This document shows positions 8,197-15,812 of a DNA stretch of 32,526 nucleotides, one piece after another. The translations under genes were made by a program, and so were the position numbers. The stretch is from Actinomadura darangshiensis (GTDB lineage Bacteria; Actinomycetota; Actinomycetes; Streptosporangiales; Streptosporangiaceae). The stretch's first letter is position 1, and every line of letters begins with the position of its first letter. The stretch is taken from the NCBI RefSeq assembly GCF_004349235.1, contig NZ_SMKY01000081.1, positions 1-32,526 on the forward strand, read 5' to 3'. Under the pieces are notes generated by a model that was given only the letters and a program-made list of their open reading frames with translations, was not told the DNA's origin and did not search any database.

Positions 8197-8349
8197 GGGT
8201 TCCGGCTCATCACAAGGAAGGCGGGAATCGGGGAGTCCTGGTCGCCGCGCGAGCTGCGTCACTCGTTCGTCTCGATCATGAGTGACGGCAGAGTGCCCAT
8301 CGAGGCGATCGCCGATCTGTGCGGGCACTCCTCCCCGACCCACCGCTGA
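8197..8349 (+). pseudogene. Tyrosine recombinase (integrase) C-terminal remnant
   Basis: About 50 codons ending at the TGA at 8347-8349 read FRLITRKAGIGESWSPRELR, then HSFVSIMSDGRVPIEAIADL and CGHSS. This is the box II region of actinobacterial tyrosine integrases, with the HxxR-equivalent ELRHS and the LCGHS motif. The catalytic Tyr segment that should follow is missing and so is everything N-terminal. The similarity ends at about 8341, which is probably a deletion junction. Confidence 0.75.
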
Positions 8350-8491
8350 TGGGCGTCGGCGATCTCGTCCCACAGGCGCCGGGGCCGTGCTGCCGCACCT
8401 GGTGAACGCCCCCGGTGCCGGTGCGGCACAACGCCAGGACGCGGCGCCGACCGTGCGCAGCGCCTTTGGACTTGTCGCCGTGCTTGCCCAT
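8276..8491 (-). CDS. Small unrecognised ORF with a very strong ribosome site
   Basis: The ATG at 8489-8491 follows AGGAGGGA at ideal distance, the best Shine-Dalgarno in this part of the window. The product starts MGKHGDKSKGAAHGRRRVLA and would be 71 residues, basic and low in complexity. The last part runs antisense to the integrase remnant, so the original 3' end was probably lost. In another minus frame (about 8340-8395) the peptide RRLWDEIADAHQRWV resembles the tail of some actinobacterial methyltransferases, which suggests a frameshift. I do not assign a function; this is likely a truncated gene. Confidence 0.25.
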   Translation of the reverse strand: MGKHGDKSKGAAHGRRRVLALCRTGTGGVHQVRQHGPGACGTRSPTPISGGSGRSARTDRRSPRWALCRHS

Positions 8492-8499
8492 CGCGACTT

Positions 8500-8885
8500 C
8501 CCTCCTGTCTCGTCTGGCTGAAACTGGGGCCTGCGGCAGTAAGTAGGCCTGGTGCCGATTCTGGGGCGGGAATTGTCCGGGGGGATCACGGGTGACCTCA
8601 GGTCAGAGTCCGTGCGCCGGGGGGAAGCTCAGTTCTTTGCGGCTGGAGTATTAGCCGCGTTAAACGGGCGTTGATAGATCGGGCGTTGCCGGGTCGGAGC
8701 GTCGACTGCCAGCGTGTTGAGGGCGGCGAGTGGGCGATGCGGCCCGCCCATCGACGCGGGCCGGCCGCGAGGTCCATGAGGCGTGCACGAGCGAGGGCCT
8801 CCTCGCTGTCCGGCCGCACTGTCCCGTCGCGCGACGGCCGATAGTCGACGCGCCACACAACTTTCTACTTCGAAGGAGTCTCGAC
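8500..8885. other. Intergenic stretch without a convincing gene
   Basis: About 390 bp between the small minus-strand ORF start and the next operon. Minus-strand open frames here (for example 8598-8858) have no recognisable family. The last 60 bp should contain the promoter of the hydrolase/NTF2/MFS set. Confidence 0.4.
8824..8837. promoter_or_regulatory. 14-bp perfect palindrome upstream of the hydrolase operon
   Basis: CCGTCGCGCGACGG, two 7-bp arms without spacer, lies 48 bp before the ATG at 8886. Position and symmetry suit an operator for a dimeric repressor, but in GC-rich DNA such palindromes also arise by chance. Confidence 0.3.
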
Positions 8886-9782
8886 ATGCACCTACCAGAG
8901 CAGGTCGCCTTCGCCGGTGATGCGGCCAAGCTCACCGGTCACCTGTTCTTGCCCGACAGTGCCCGCTCCGGCGCCGCTCCCGCGCCGGGGGTGGTGGTCG
9001 CCGGGACCTGGACGAGTGTCAAAGAGCAGATGGCCGACCGGTACGCTGAGCAACTGGCCCGCCGCGGTTTCGCGGCGCTGTCGTTCGACTTCACCGGATA
9101 CGGCGAGTCGGAGGGTGAGCCGCGCGACCTGGAGTCCCCGCAGTTGAAGGTCCAAGACCTGCGGGCGGCGGTCGACTTCCTGGCCGGGCATCCGGAGGTG
9201 GCGGATGGGCCCCTGGGCGCGTTGGGCGTGTGTGCTGGCGCGATGGACGTGAGCGCTCTGGCCGCCGGGGACGTGCGGGTGGGGTCGCTCGCCCTGGTGG
9301 CGCCGTGGCTGCACGACCGCCATATCTGCGAGGAGAACTACGGCGGCGCGGTGGGCGTCGAGGCGAAGAGGGCGGCGGCCGCCGCGGCCCGGCGCCGGTA
9401 CGAGGAGACCGGCGAGGTCGTCTACGTGCCGGTGGTCAGCGGTAGCGACCCGGATGCGGCCATGCCGTTCGACATCGACTTCTACCTCAGCCCGCAGCGC
9501 GGCGGGATTCCGCAGTGGCCCAACCGGTTCGCCGTCATGGCATGGTCCGGGTGGCTGGACTTCGACGCGATCGCGCTCGCGCCGAAGATGAACGCACCCG
9601 TGCTGCTGGTGCACAGCCAGGACGCCGCCATCCCGGACGGCGCGCGCCGCTTCCACGACGGCCTGGCGGGGCCCAGGGAGTTCCTGTGGACCGAGGGAAC
9701 GCAGTTCGACTTCTACGACCAGTCGCCGCAGGTGGGCCTGGCCGCTGACGCGGCGGCCGAGCACTTCGCCCGCACGCTGTGA
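8886..9782 (+). CDS. Alpha/beta hydrolase with a probable Cys nucleophile (dienelactone hydrolase-like)
   Basis: A 298-residue cytosolic protein starting at ATG 8886 behind GAAGGAG; upstream in-frame sequence is not conserved. It has the alpha/beta hydrolase order: FDFTGYGESEG at 67-77 (strand 4 region), nucleophile elbow GVCAG at 114-118 with Cys116, an acid-loop region VLLVHSQDAAIPDGA near 239-253, and a C-terminal helix ending AEHFARTL. Cys in the elbow is typical of dienelactone hydrolases and of a group of actinobacterial hydrolases. The final His is not clear: the segment ends TQFDFYDQSP, where His would be expected, so the triad may be unusual. It leads a plus-strand set with an NTF2-like protein and an MFS pump. 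Confidence 0.8.
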   Translation: MHLPEQVAFAGDAAKLTGHLFLPDSARSGAAPAPGVVVAGTWTSVKEQMADRYAEQLARRGFAALSFDFTGYGESEGEPRDLESPQLKVQDLRAAVDFLAGHPEVADGPLGALGVCAGAMDVSALAAGDVRVGSLALVAPWLHDRHICEENYGGAVGVEAKRAAAAAARRRYEETGEVVYVPVVSGSDPDAAMPFDIDFYLSPQRGGIPQWPNRFAVMAWSGWLDFDAIALAPKMNAPVLLVHSQDAAIPDGARRFHDGLAGPREFLWTEGTQFDFYDQSPQVGLAADAAAEHFARTL

Positions 9783-9836
9783 GCGTCCGGTACCTCCGAC
9801 CGCACCTGCTTCGCACTGACAGGAGTCCTCTTTCCC

Positions 9837-10313
9837 ATGCCCGAGTCGACTGAGGCCACCGCACCGCCCCTGTCCGAGAACCGGATCGAGATCGTCGAGA
9901 CCTGCACCCGGATGGTGGTGCACGCGGACCGCCGCGAGTGGACGCTCCTGTGCGGGCTGTTCGCCGACAAGGTGCTCCTGGACTACACCAGCCTCAACGG
10001 CGGCGAACCGGTCCGGCTCACGCCTCAGGAGATCGTTGATGCCTGGGCGGCGACGCTCGGCGGTTTCGACGCCACCCAGCATCTGATCGCCAACCACCTG
10101 GTGCACATCAAGGGGGTTCGTGCCGTGTGCACCGCGTCGTTCCAGGCCACGCACCGCCTCGCCACCCCGCATGGGGCTCCGCTGTGGACACTCGGCGGCG
10201 ACTACCGCTGGGATCTGACCCGCACCGGCGGCCGATGGCTGATCGCCTCGGTGACGATGACGGCGACCTGGGGCGACGGCAACAAGGAGCTGCCCGTACT
10301 GGCAGCAGGCTGA
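9837..10313 (+). CDS. NTF2-like (SnoaL-type) protein
   Basis: A 158-residue single-domain protein with the cone-shaped NTF2 fold. The long N-terminal helix is IVETCTRMVVHADRREW, then come FADKVLLDYTSL, a helix TPQEIVDAWAATLGGFDATQH, and strands ending in DYRWDLTRTGGRWLIASVTM. Family members are cyclases, isomerases, dehydratases or simple ligand binders. His83 and the acidic residues near the pocket fit a catalytic member but do not define the reaction. It begins 54 bp after the hydrolase stop with AGGAG ahead of the ATG, so it is cotranscribed with it. Confidence 0.85.
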   Translation: MPESTEATAPPLSENRIEIVETCTRMVVHADRREWTLLCGLFADKVLLDYTSLNGGEPVRLTPQEIVDAWAATLGGFDATQHLIANHLVHIKGVRAVCTASFQATHRLATPHGAPLWTLGGDYRWDLTRTGGRWLIASVTMTATWGDGNKELPVLAAG

Positions 10314-10325
10314 CCGCACGCGCGC

Positions 10326-10363
10326 GCCGCGTGCCGGGGGTTTGCCTCATCCCGGCACGCGGC
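10326..10363 (+). terminator. Intercistronic hairpin between the NTF2-like and MFS genes
   Basis: A perfect 13-bp stem, GCCGCGTGCCGGG at 10326-10338 paired with its complement at 10351-10363, has a 12-nt loop and is followed by TTT. It lies only 13 bp past the stop and 66 bp before the MFS start, so it would attenuate or separate MFS expression. Confidence 0.7.
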
Positions 10364-10428
10364 TTTCCGCCGCGCCCCGGTTCCAAGCCTCGATCGCACA
10401 CCTCTCTGAACGTTCCAGGAGTGCCCTG

Positions 10429-11838
10429 ATGAACTCCCTGTCCAAGATCTCCGTCGCCGACCGGCCCCCGGTGCCTGGGCCGGCTCGGAGCGGATCCCCG
10501 GTCGTGCTCGGCACCGCGCTGCTGGGCTTCTTCCTCATTTCGCTGGACGCATTGATCGTCACCGTCGCGCTGCCCGACATCGGACGCGGCCTCGGCAGCG
10601 GCATGTCCGGCCTGCAGTGGGTGGTGGACGGATACGCGCTGATCTTCGCCGCCCTGATGCTGTCGGCCGGTGCGCTGTCCGACCGCATCGGGGCGCGGCG
10701 GGCGTTCGGCGGTGGGCTGGTGCTGTTCGCCCTGGCCTCGGCCGCGTGCGGGTCCGCTCCCGGGCTAGACGTGCTGGTGGCCGCGCGGCTGGTGCAGGGG
10801 GCGGCGGCAGCGGTGATGCTGCCGGCGTCTTTGGCGCTGGTCCGGCAGAGCTTCCCTGACCAGGCGCAGCGGGCGCGGGCGATCGCCGTCTGGACGGTGG
10901 GCGGCGCGGTCGCGGTGGCGGCCGGGCCGGTGCTCGGCGGGGTGCTCACCGCGTCGGTGGGCTGGCGTTGGATCTTCTTCGTCAACCTGCCGGCGAGCCT
11001 GCTGGCGCTGGTCCTGTTCACCCGGGTGCCTGCCTCGCCTCGGGTACCCGCGCGACTGGACGTGATCGGGCAGGTGACGGCGGTGGTCGCGATGGGCGCG
11101 CTCACCTATGGCGTGATCGAGGGCGGGGCCCATGGCTTCGACGGGCAGCTGGTGGTCGCGTCGCTGCTGGTGGCCGTAGCCGCGGTAGCCGCCTTCCTCC
11201 TCGCGCAGGCCAGGGGCACGTATCCGATGCTCCCGCTGCCGCTGCTCCGCTCGCCCGTGGTGGCGGTGTCGCTGCTGGTCGGCTTCATGCTCAATGCCGC
11301 CTACTACGGCGGGGTGTTCGTTTTCAGCCTGTACTTCCAGCAGGAGCGCGGGCAGTCGGCGCTGTACACCGGCCTGCTGTTCATTCCGATGACGGCGCTG
11401 ATCGCAGTGGTGAACCTGGCCTCGGCGAGGCTGGCCGGGCGGTTCGGTCCGCAGGTGCCGATCGTGGCAGGACTACTGCTCGGGACGGCCGGGCTGATGG
11501 CGTTGACCAGGATCGGCGCGCACACCGATGTGTGGGCGGTGGCGGTGCTGATGGTGCCGGTCGGCCTCGGCGGGGCGCTCGCGGTGCCGGCGCTGACCGC
11601 GTTGCTGCTCGACGCGGTGCCCGCCGACCGGGCGGGCACCGCCTCCGCCGTGCTCAACACCGCCCGCCAGGTCGGCGGGGCGCTCGCGGTGGCGGTCTTC
11701 GGGGCGCTGCTGGCGGGGGCGAGCACGTTCCTGGCCGGAATGCGGTGGAGCATGCTGCTCGCGGCGGCCGGGCTCGTGCTGACGGCGGGCGCGGCGCTGA
11801 CGCTGCCGCGAGGCGGGCACCGGCGCGAGCAGGCGTGA
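10429..11838 (+). CDS. MFS drug-efflux transporter, DHA2 (EmrB/QacA) family, 14 membrane segments
   Basis: A 469-residue inner-membrane protein from ATG 10429 (AGGAG, 8 nt spacing). The first helix carries LISLDALIVTVALPDI (DHA2 motif D1). Motif A is GALSDRIGARRAF in loop 2-3, and the motif C region is GPVLGGVLTASVGWRWIFFV at about 165-184. About 14 hydrophobic helices fit the DHA2 family, which exports drugs by proton antiport. It follows the hydrolase and NTF2-like genes after a hairpin and is convergent with a LysR gene. A resistance or export role for the product of the upstream enzymes is plausible. Confidence 0.93.
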   Translation: MNSLSKISVADRPPVPGPARSGSPVVLGTALLGFFLISLDALIVTVALPDIGRGLGSGMSGLQWVVDGYALIFAALMLSAGALSDRIGARRAFGGGLVLFALASAACGSAPGLDVLVAARLVQGAAAAVMLPASLALVRQSFPDQAQRARAIAVWTVGGAVAVAAGPVLGGVLTASVGWRWIFFVNLPASLLALVLFTRVPASPRVPARLDVIGQVTAVVAMGALTYGVIEGGAHGFDGQLVVASLLVAVAAVAAFLLAQARGTYPMLPLPLLRSPVVAVSLLVGFMLNAAYYGGVFVFSLYFQQERGQSALYTGLLFIPMTALIAVVNLASARLAGRFGPQVPIVAGLLLGTAGLMALTRIGAHTDVWAVAVLMVPVGLGGALAVPALTALLLDAVPADRAGTASAVLNTARQVGGALAVAVFGALLAGASTFLAGMRWSMLLAAAGLVLTAGAALTLPRGGHRREQA

Positions 11839-11856
11839 GACTCCGGTGGTAGTCGG

Positions 11857-12780
11857 CTACGAGGGAGCGGAGTGCCGATCCACCGAGCGACCAGCCGTAT
11901 GAGGGGCGAACTCGACGACGGTCCGCACGAAATTCCGGAGCCCGACGGTGTCGCCCGCGCCGCGCCACATGAGCGCATAGTCAACGAGCGGTGCGCCATC
12001 GAACGGGACATAGACGACATCGGGTCGACCGTGATACCGACCCGCACAGACGGTGGTCACCGTGGCCCCCTGGCCCGCCCCGACCAGTGAGAGTATCTCC
12101 TGCCATCCGGCAGCGGCCGCTCCATGCCTGATCGGGTGGCCCTGGGGCGTGCGGCGCGGGAAATGAGCTTCGCGCCAGGCCGGGGGGATCCCTGCAGCCG
12201 TGATCAGCGGCAGGACCGCAAGATCCTCCAACGACACCGTCTTCCGTGCCGCCAGGGGGTGGTCGGCGGGCACGGCAAGGGCCCGGATGTCAGAGAACAC
12301 AAGGGGGCCCACGATGATCGCCGGATCTTCGATGGGAAGCGCGGCGACCACCAGATCGACATCCTCCCCCTGCAACGTCGCGATGGCCGCGTTGTAGGTC
12401 ACTGCGTGCGGCTCGACGGTGCATCGGGGATGGCGCGAGTTGAACGCCTCGGCCGCCCGCATGATGAGGGCACCCGACCATGGGGTGGTGAAGCCCACGC
12501 GCAGTGCACCGCTGATTCCCACGAAGGCCGCCGCCGCGTTGTCGATCGCACGCTGCATCTGCTGATGCGCAGGCTGCAGCTCCGCGTACAACTGCCGGCC
12601 GACCGGGGTGAGGGCCACGTGGTGGCTGCTGCGCTCGAACAGCGCGCCGCCGAGACGACGCTCCAGTTTCTTGATCGTCTGGCTGACCCGGCCCGGGGAG
12701 ACGAGCAGGCGTTCAGCGGTGCGCGTGAAGTTGAGTTCCTTGGCCAAAGTCAAGAACGTTTCGATCTCATACCGCTCCAC
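11857..12780 (-). CDS. LysR-family transcriptional regulator
   Basis: A 307-residue regulator. The start is GTG at 12780 with GGAGG about 12 nt upstream, giving MERYEIETFLTLAKELNFTR. The winged HTH spans about 1-60 (AERLLVSPGRVSQTIKKLER). The effector domain is a periplasmic-binding-protein fold beginning GALRVGFTTPWSGALIM. Its stop lies 18 bp from the stop of the MFS gene on the other strand, so the genes are convergent. LysR proteins usually control a divergent neighbour, but here the upstream side is a pseudogene region, so its original target may be lost or may be the hydrolase-NTF2-MFS set. Confidence 0.93.
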   Translation of the reverse strand: MERYEIETFLTLAKELNFTRTAERLLVSPGRVSQTIKKLERRLGGALFERSSHHVALTPVGRQLYAELQPAHQQMQRAIDNAAAAFVGISGALRVGFTTPWSGALIMRAAEAFNSRHPRCTVEPHAVTYNAAIATLQGEDVDLVVAALPIEDPAIIVGPLVFSDIRALAVPADHPLAARKTVSLEDLAVLPLITAAGIPPAWREAHFPRRTPQGHPIRHGAAAAGWQEILSLVGAGQGATVTTVCAGRYHGRPDVVYVPFDGAPLVDYALMWRGAGDTVGLRNFVRTVVEFAPHTAGRSVDRHSAPS

Positions 12781-12845
12781 CGGACCCCAAACCTCCAGCC
12801 TTTCCCCCGCCGACCGGACCGCCCAAACCTGAGCAGCGGAGCACC

Positions 12846-12985
12846 GTCCCTGCCGAACCGCTTGCGGATTCTTTCACCAGGGTCTTGTGGACGACGCCGA
12901 CCGAGACCTTGTCGACGGCCGCGATGGTGCGGCTGGACTCGCCGCCCTGACGGAGGGCGGCGAGGTGGACGAAGCGATCGCCTAC
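12846..12985 (-). pseudogene. Helix-turn-helix fragment (transposase- or regulator-like)
   Basis: A minus-strand peptide, LAALRQGGESSRTIAAVDKV followed by SVGVVHKTLVKES, has the pattern of a helix-turn-helix with repeat-initiating Ser/Arg. Nothing conserved continues on either side. I treat it as a remnant upstream of the LysR gene; the similarity is short and uncertain. Confidence 0.3.
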
Positions 12986-13410
12986 GCGCAGACGGCCGAC
13001 CGGCTGTTCTCGGCCGCGTCCGACAACGACTTCGCCGACTGCCTGGACTGCTTCGCCTGGCTGGTGTTCGCCGAGTGCTCCCTCGGCATGTACGACGAGG
13101 CGACCGCGGTCGGCCGCGACCTGCGCTCGCAGGAGGTGCTGGCCTACGGGCCCAACTGGCGGCCTGAGGTGGGCCGCGCCGAACTGGCCGCCGAGCTCGC
13201 GCACGCCGCCGCCGGCGACCGCCCCCAGGCCCGGGAGCGGCTGCGCGCCGCCGCGGAGGTCTTCGAGTCGTGCGGGATGAAGGGGCTGCACGCGCAGGAC
13301 GTCCGCGAGCAGCGCCGCCTCGGCATCCGGGTCCCCTCCGCCAGGACGCCCGCGGCCGCCGCGAAGAGCCGCGAGGACCTGCCGTTCGGGTTGTCGCCGC
13401 GCGAGCACGT
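12950..13410 (+). pseudogene. LuxR-family (large ATPase/TPR type) regulator, C-terminal TPR fragment
   Basis: The plus frame gives helical repeats such as AIAYAQTADRLFSAASDND and RPQARERLRAAAEVFESCGM. A linker VREQRRLGIRVPS and then FGLSPREH follow. GLSPRE is the first turn of the LuxR-type C-terminal DNA-binding domain (usually GLTPREREVA), and the domain is lost right after it. The N-terminal sensor/ATPase part is also missing, so the fragment cannot encode a working regulator. The break at about 13410 coincides with the end of an opposing transposase fragment. Confidence 0.65.
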
Positions 13411-13610
13411 GCCCGGGGCAGCAGCCGCGACAACGCGGCCGGCAGGACCCGATCGGCCGGCTGGAGAGCAGGACGGTTCACCTGCCTCCGCAACACCGCA
13501 AGCGGATGACGTAACACCAAGATCTCGACGTCCTTGGCCGCGTCCCCGCGGAATCGAAGCGGCAGCACGCCCAACGAGTTGCGCGCCAGGTCGTACAACA
13601 GCGACCACAC
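13410..13610 (-). pseudogene. Integrase-core transposase, N-terminal fragment
   Basis: About 67 codons read VWSLLYDLARNSLGVLPLRF, then DVEILVLRHPLAVLRRQVNR, then ADRVLPAALSRLLPRA. This matches the conserved N-terminus of the actinobacterial integrase-core transposases, where EILVLRHQLAVLRRQ is usual. The catalytic DDE part is absent; similarity ends at about 13410. The fragment abuts the LuxR remnant on the opposite strand. Confidence 0.75.
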
Positions 13611-13893
13611 CAATGGCGCTTCAGCCTGCCCGACCGCGGCATGATCCCGCCGGGAAACCAGCAGGTCACCCCCCGAACCGGGGTAATGAAGCCCCACACG
13701 CTATCGACCTGCACATCCTTGAGGTGCGGGAAGAGTAGATCGATGCAGCAGGGGTTCTCGCCCGTGCGGGCATGCAGCACAATGACCTCGCGGCCGCTCG
13801 TAGGGATCAGTTCCGGGATGAACAAGATCCTGACGATGCGGCCGCACCTATGTGCGGGTTGTTAATCAACTGCACCTCTGAGGTCCCCAGGAC
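13611..13893. other. No recognisable gene
   Basis: About 280 bp between the transposase fragment and the DUF6461 gene. A minus-strand frame (start 13825) reads MFIPELIPTSGREVIVLH and onward but matches no family I know. It probably contains the upstream end of the insertion sequence remnant. Confidence 0.35.
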
Positions 13894-14549
13894 TCAAACC
13901 ATAGGCCCCACGAGCATCGGGCGGCCGAGCATATCCGGCGTGAACGACACCCCGGTGGCCTTCGCCGCCAAGGCGAAGCCCCTTGGCACGGCGCTGTCGT
14001 AGTTGTCCTCCCAGGCGGCGTCCCACGCGGCCTCATTCTCCGGCTTGTCCAGCCCCATGCCCAACTCCAGCATGAAGCCGTTGAGCCGGTCAGGGTCGGA
14101 GCCGTAACGCTCGTACGGATGCCGCAGCCGGTACCCGGTGACGATCGTGCCATCGATCGCGTACTCGAAGCTGTGCTCGGCGGCGTAGTCGTGCCGGGTA
14201 ACCGCCAGCACCTCGCAACCCCGCGACAGCTTGGTCACCACCTCGTGGAGCGTGACCATCCAGCCGTAGGGCTCAATGGCCACGCACCACTCGCCGGCCT
14301 TGAAGACGCCCACGTAGCCGCCGCCATCCCGCCTATTGTCTCGTTGACGAACTCGTAGGCCTTCTCGTCGAGTCCGCCAAAGTCCGACTCCTCACCGGAG
14401 TGCTCGCCGCAACTGAAGCGGCGCACCACCTCCGCTGGGTCGAGCCCGTGGAAGAAGGCCACGCTGAAGATCACGCCCAGTAGGCCGCCAGCCTCGTTCT
14501 CGGACTCGCTGAGCCACTGGAACGGGGCCAAAAGGTCGGTTGTCGTCAT
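13894..14549 (-). pseudogene. DUF6461-family protein, frameshifted
   Basis: Two minus-strand frames make up one protein. The N-terminal part (start MTTTDLLAPFQWLSESENEA, includes GLDPAEVVRRFSCG) runs to VNETIGGM. The C-terminal part continues in another frame as GGYVGVFKAGEWCVAIEPYG and ends TPDMLGRPMLVGPMV. The switch lies at about 14315-14328. Joined, they give the expected roughly 215-residue DUF6461 layout with its conserved VAIEPYGW. The function of this actinobacterial family is not known. As sequenced the gene is broken; a sequencing slip in the GCC-rich run is an alternative. Confidence 0.7.
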
Positions 14550-14579
14550 GCCGGCCATGGTGGCAAGCCGTGCCGACAA

Positions 14580-14995
14580 GCGGCCGAGATTGACCAGCCC
14601 GATGGTTACGCCGGTGACAAGCGGCTCTGGATCACAGTCCGTGACCGCTTCACGGACTTTGAGTCAGATCTTGAGAAGCAGGAACATTTGTGCGTCGGTT
14701 TGAGCGACGGTTGCGGGTTCGCGTAGGCGGCGATGTTGATGAGATTCAGCGGCGGTGAAGTGTCGATGGATAGGTGAAGGCTCTCTTCTCCCGAACGTGA
14801 CCCCGGCCGCACGGTAGGGCCTGCCGATCCCAAGGGCCGTCTTGCGCCGCATCCTCCGACGTGGATGGAGCTTCGGTCAGTCCCAAGGCAGTCGTTGGTG
14901 TAGGAGGACTTGCCGGGCGGGGTTGCTCTGTCGTGGAGGCGCCGATCAGCGTCCGGGCCATTCGGTGTCTGGGACCCGGACCGAGCGGGTGGGGC
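14580..14995. other. No recognisable gene
   Basis: About 415 bp, lower in coding character than the flanks, with stops in most frames. Minus-strand frames at 14606-14833 and 14746-15090 have Pro/Thr/Arg-rich products without a family. It may be intergenic DNA or decayed mobile sequence. Confidence 0.4.
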
Positions 14996-15751
14996 TCAGT
15001 CCGGCATGTGGGGCACTGCGCCGGGTGCCTTGGCGGCGGCAGAGGCGGACGAGAAATCGCGGGGTTCTTGGGCGTGGTCGTCCTGGCCACGGCTCTCCGG
15101 GCAACCCGGGCCTGCGGCAGGGGCGGTGCAGAGCTGGGCGGTCAAAGTGGCGTAGGCCCACTCTTCCCACTCGTCCGGCGACCAGCCGCGATCTTGGACG
15201 AAGAGCAGGTACAGCTGCGGGCTGAGCAGCCCGAACAGCAGGTCGGCGGCCATCGCGACGGAGACGTCCGAGCGGGCACCGGGCTTGCCGGCCAGCGTCT
15301 GGGCCGCGGCGTGCTGCACGGTGTAGCGCGGATCGGGGCCGTCGGGCCACTGTGCGGCGATCTGCGGATCGGTGGCCGCGGCGGCCGCGATCAGCGGCAT
15401 GATCGGGGCCACCCGGTCGAGGATCTCGCGGGTGCCGTGGACGTGCTCGCGCAGTTGGTCGGCCGCGGTGGGCGCGGCGCATGCGGCGCGAAACCACCCC
15501 CGGTCCATGGTGGCCACCGGTTCGGTGTCACCGGCGATGGACGTGTCGACGACGTCCTTGAACAGCGTGCGCTTGTTGCCGAAGACGAAGTAGACCGTCT
15601 GGACGGCCACGCCCGCCCGGTCCGCGACCTCCTGCAGGCTCGTCGCCCCGTAACCCTGCGCGACGAACAGCGCGCGAGCCGCCTCGACGACCTTCGCACG
15701 GGTGCGGCGCGAGCGTTCGGCTCGCTTGTCCGGCCGCTTGACTCTGTCCAT
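14996..15751 (-). CDS. TetR/AcrR-family transcriptional regulator
   Basis: A 251-residue repressor from ATG 15751. The N-terminal TetR HTH is at about 15-60: RTRAKVVEAARALFVAQGYG, then TSLQEVADRAGVAVQTVYFV and FGNKRTLFKDVV. The rest is the helical ligand-binding and dimer domain. The last 30 residues (GQDDHAQEPRDFSSAS onward) are hydrophilic and may be disordered. It is divergent from a methyltransferase gene 61 bp away, and a perfect inverted repeat lies in the gap. That arrangement fits a repressor controlling itself and the methyltransferase in response to a small molecule. Confidence 0.93.
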   Translation of the reverse strand: MDRVKRPDKRAERSRRTRAKVVEAARALFVAQGYGATSLQEVADRAGVAVQTVYFVFGNKRTLFKDVVDTSIAGDTEPVATMDRGWFRAACAAPTAADQLREHVHGTREILDRVAPIMPLIAAAAATDPQIAAQWPDGPDPRYTVQHAAAQTLAGKPGARSDVSVAMAADLLFGLLSPQLYLLFVQDRGWSPDEWEEWAYATLTAQLCTAPAAGPGCPESRGQDDHAQEPRDFSSASAAAKAPGAVPHMPD

Positions 15752-15779
15752 ATTGCGAGTATATCTCTAAAGTGTGTCA

Positions 15780-15796
15780 CTAGAGTTTAACTCTAG
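15780..15796. promoter_or_regulatory. Probable TetR operator
   Basis: CTAGAGTT-T-AACTCTAG, two perfect 8-bp arms around one base, lies in the 61-bp TetR/methyltransferase gap and ends 17 bp before the methyltransferase ATG. A second, looser pair CTCTA/TAGAG (15765-15785) overlaps it. Size, symmetry and position are typical of a TetR-family operator that would block both divergent promoters. Confidence 0.7.
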
Positions 15797-15812
15797 ATTC
15801 TTGGAGGAGACG

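Noticed and set aside
15775..15800. ECF41-type promoter before the methyltransferase (TGTCACT)
   Set aside because: No CGTC at the 16-nt spacing; the region is better explained by the TetR operator palindrome.
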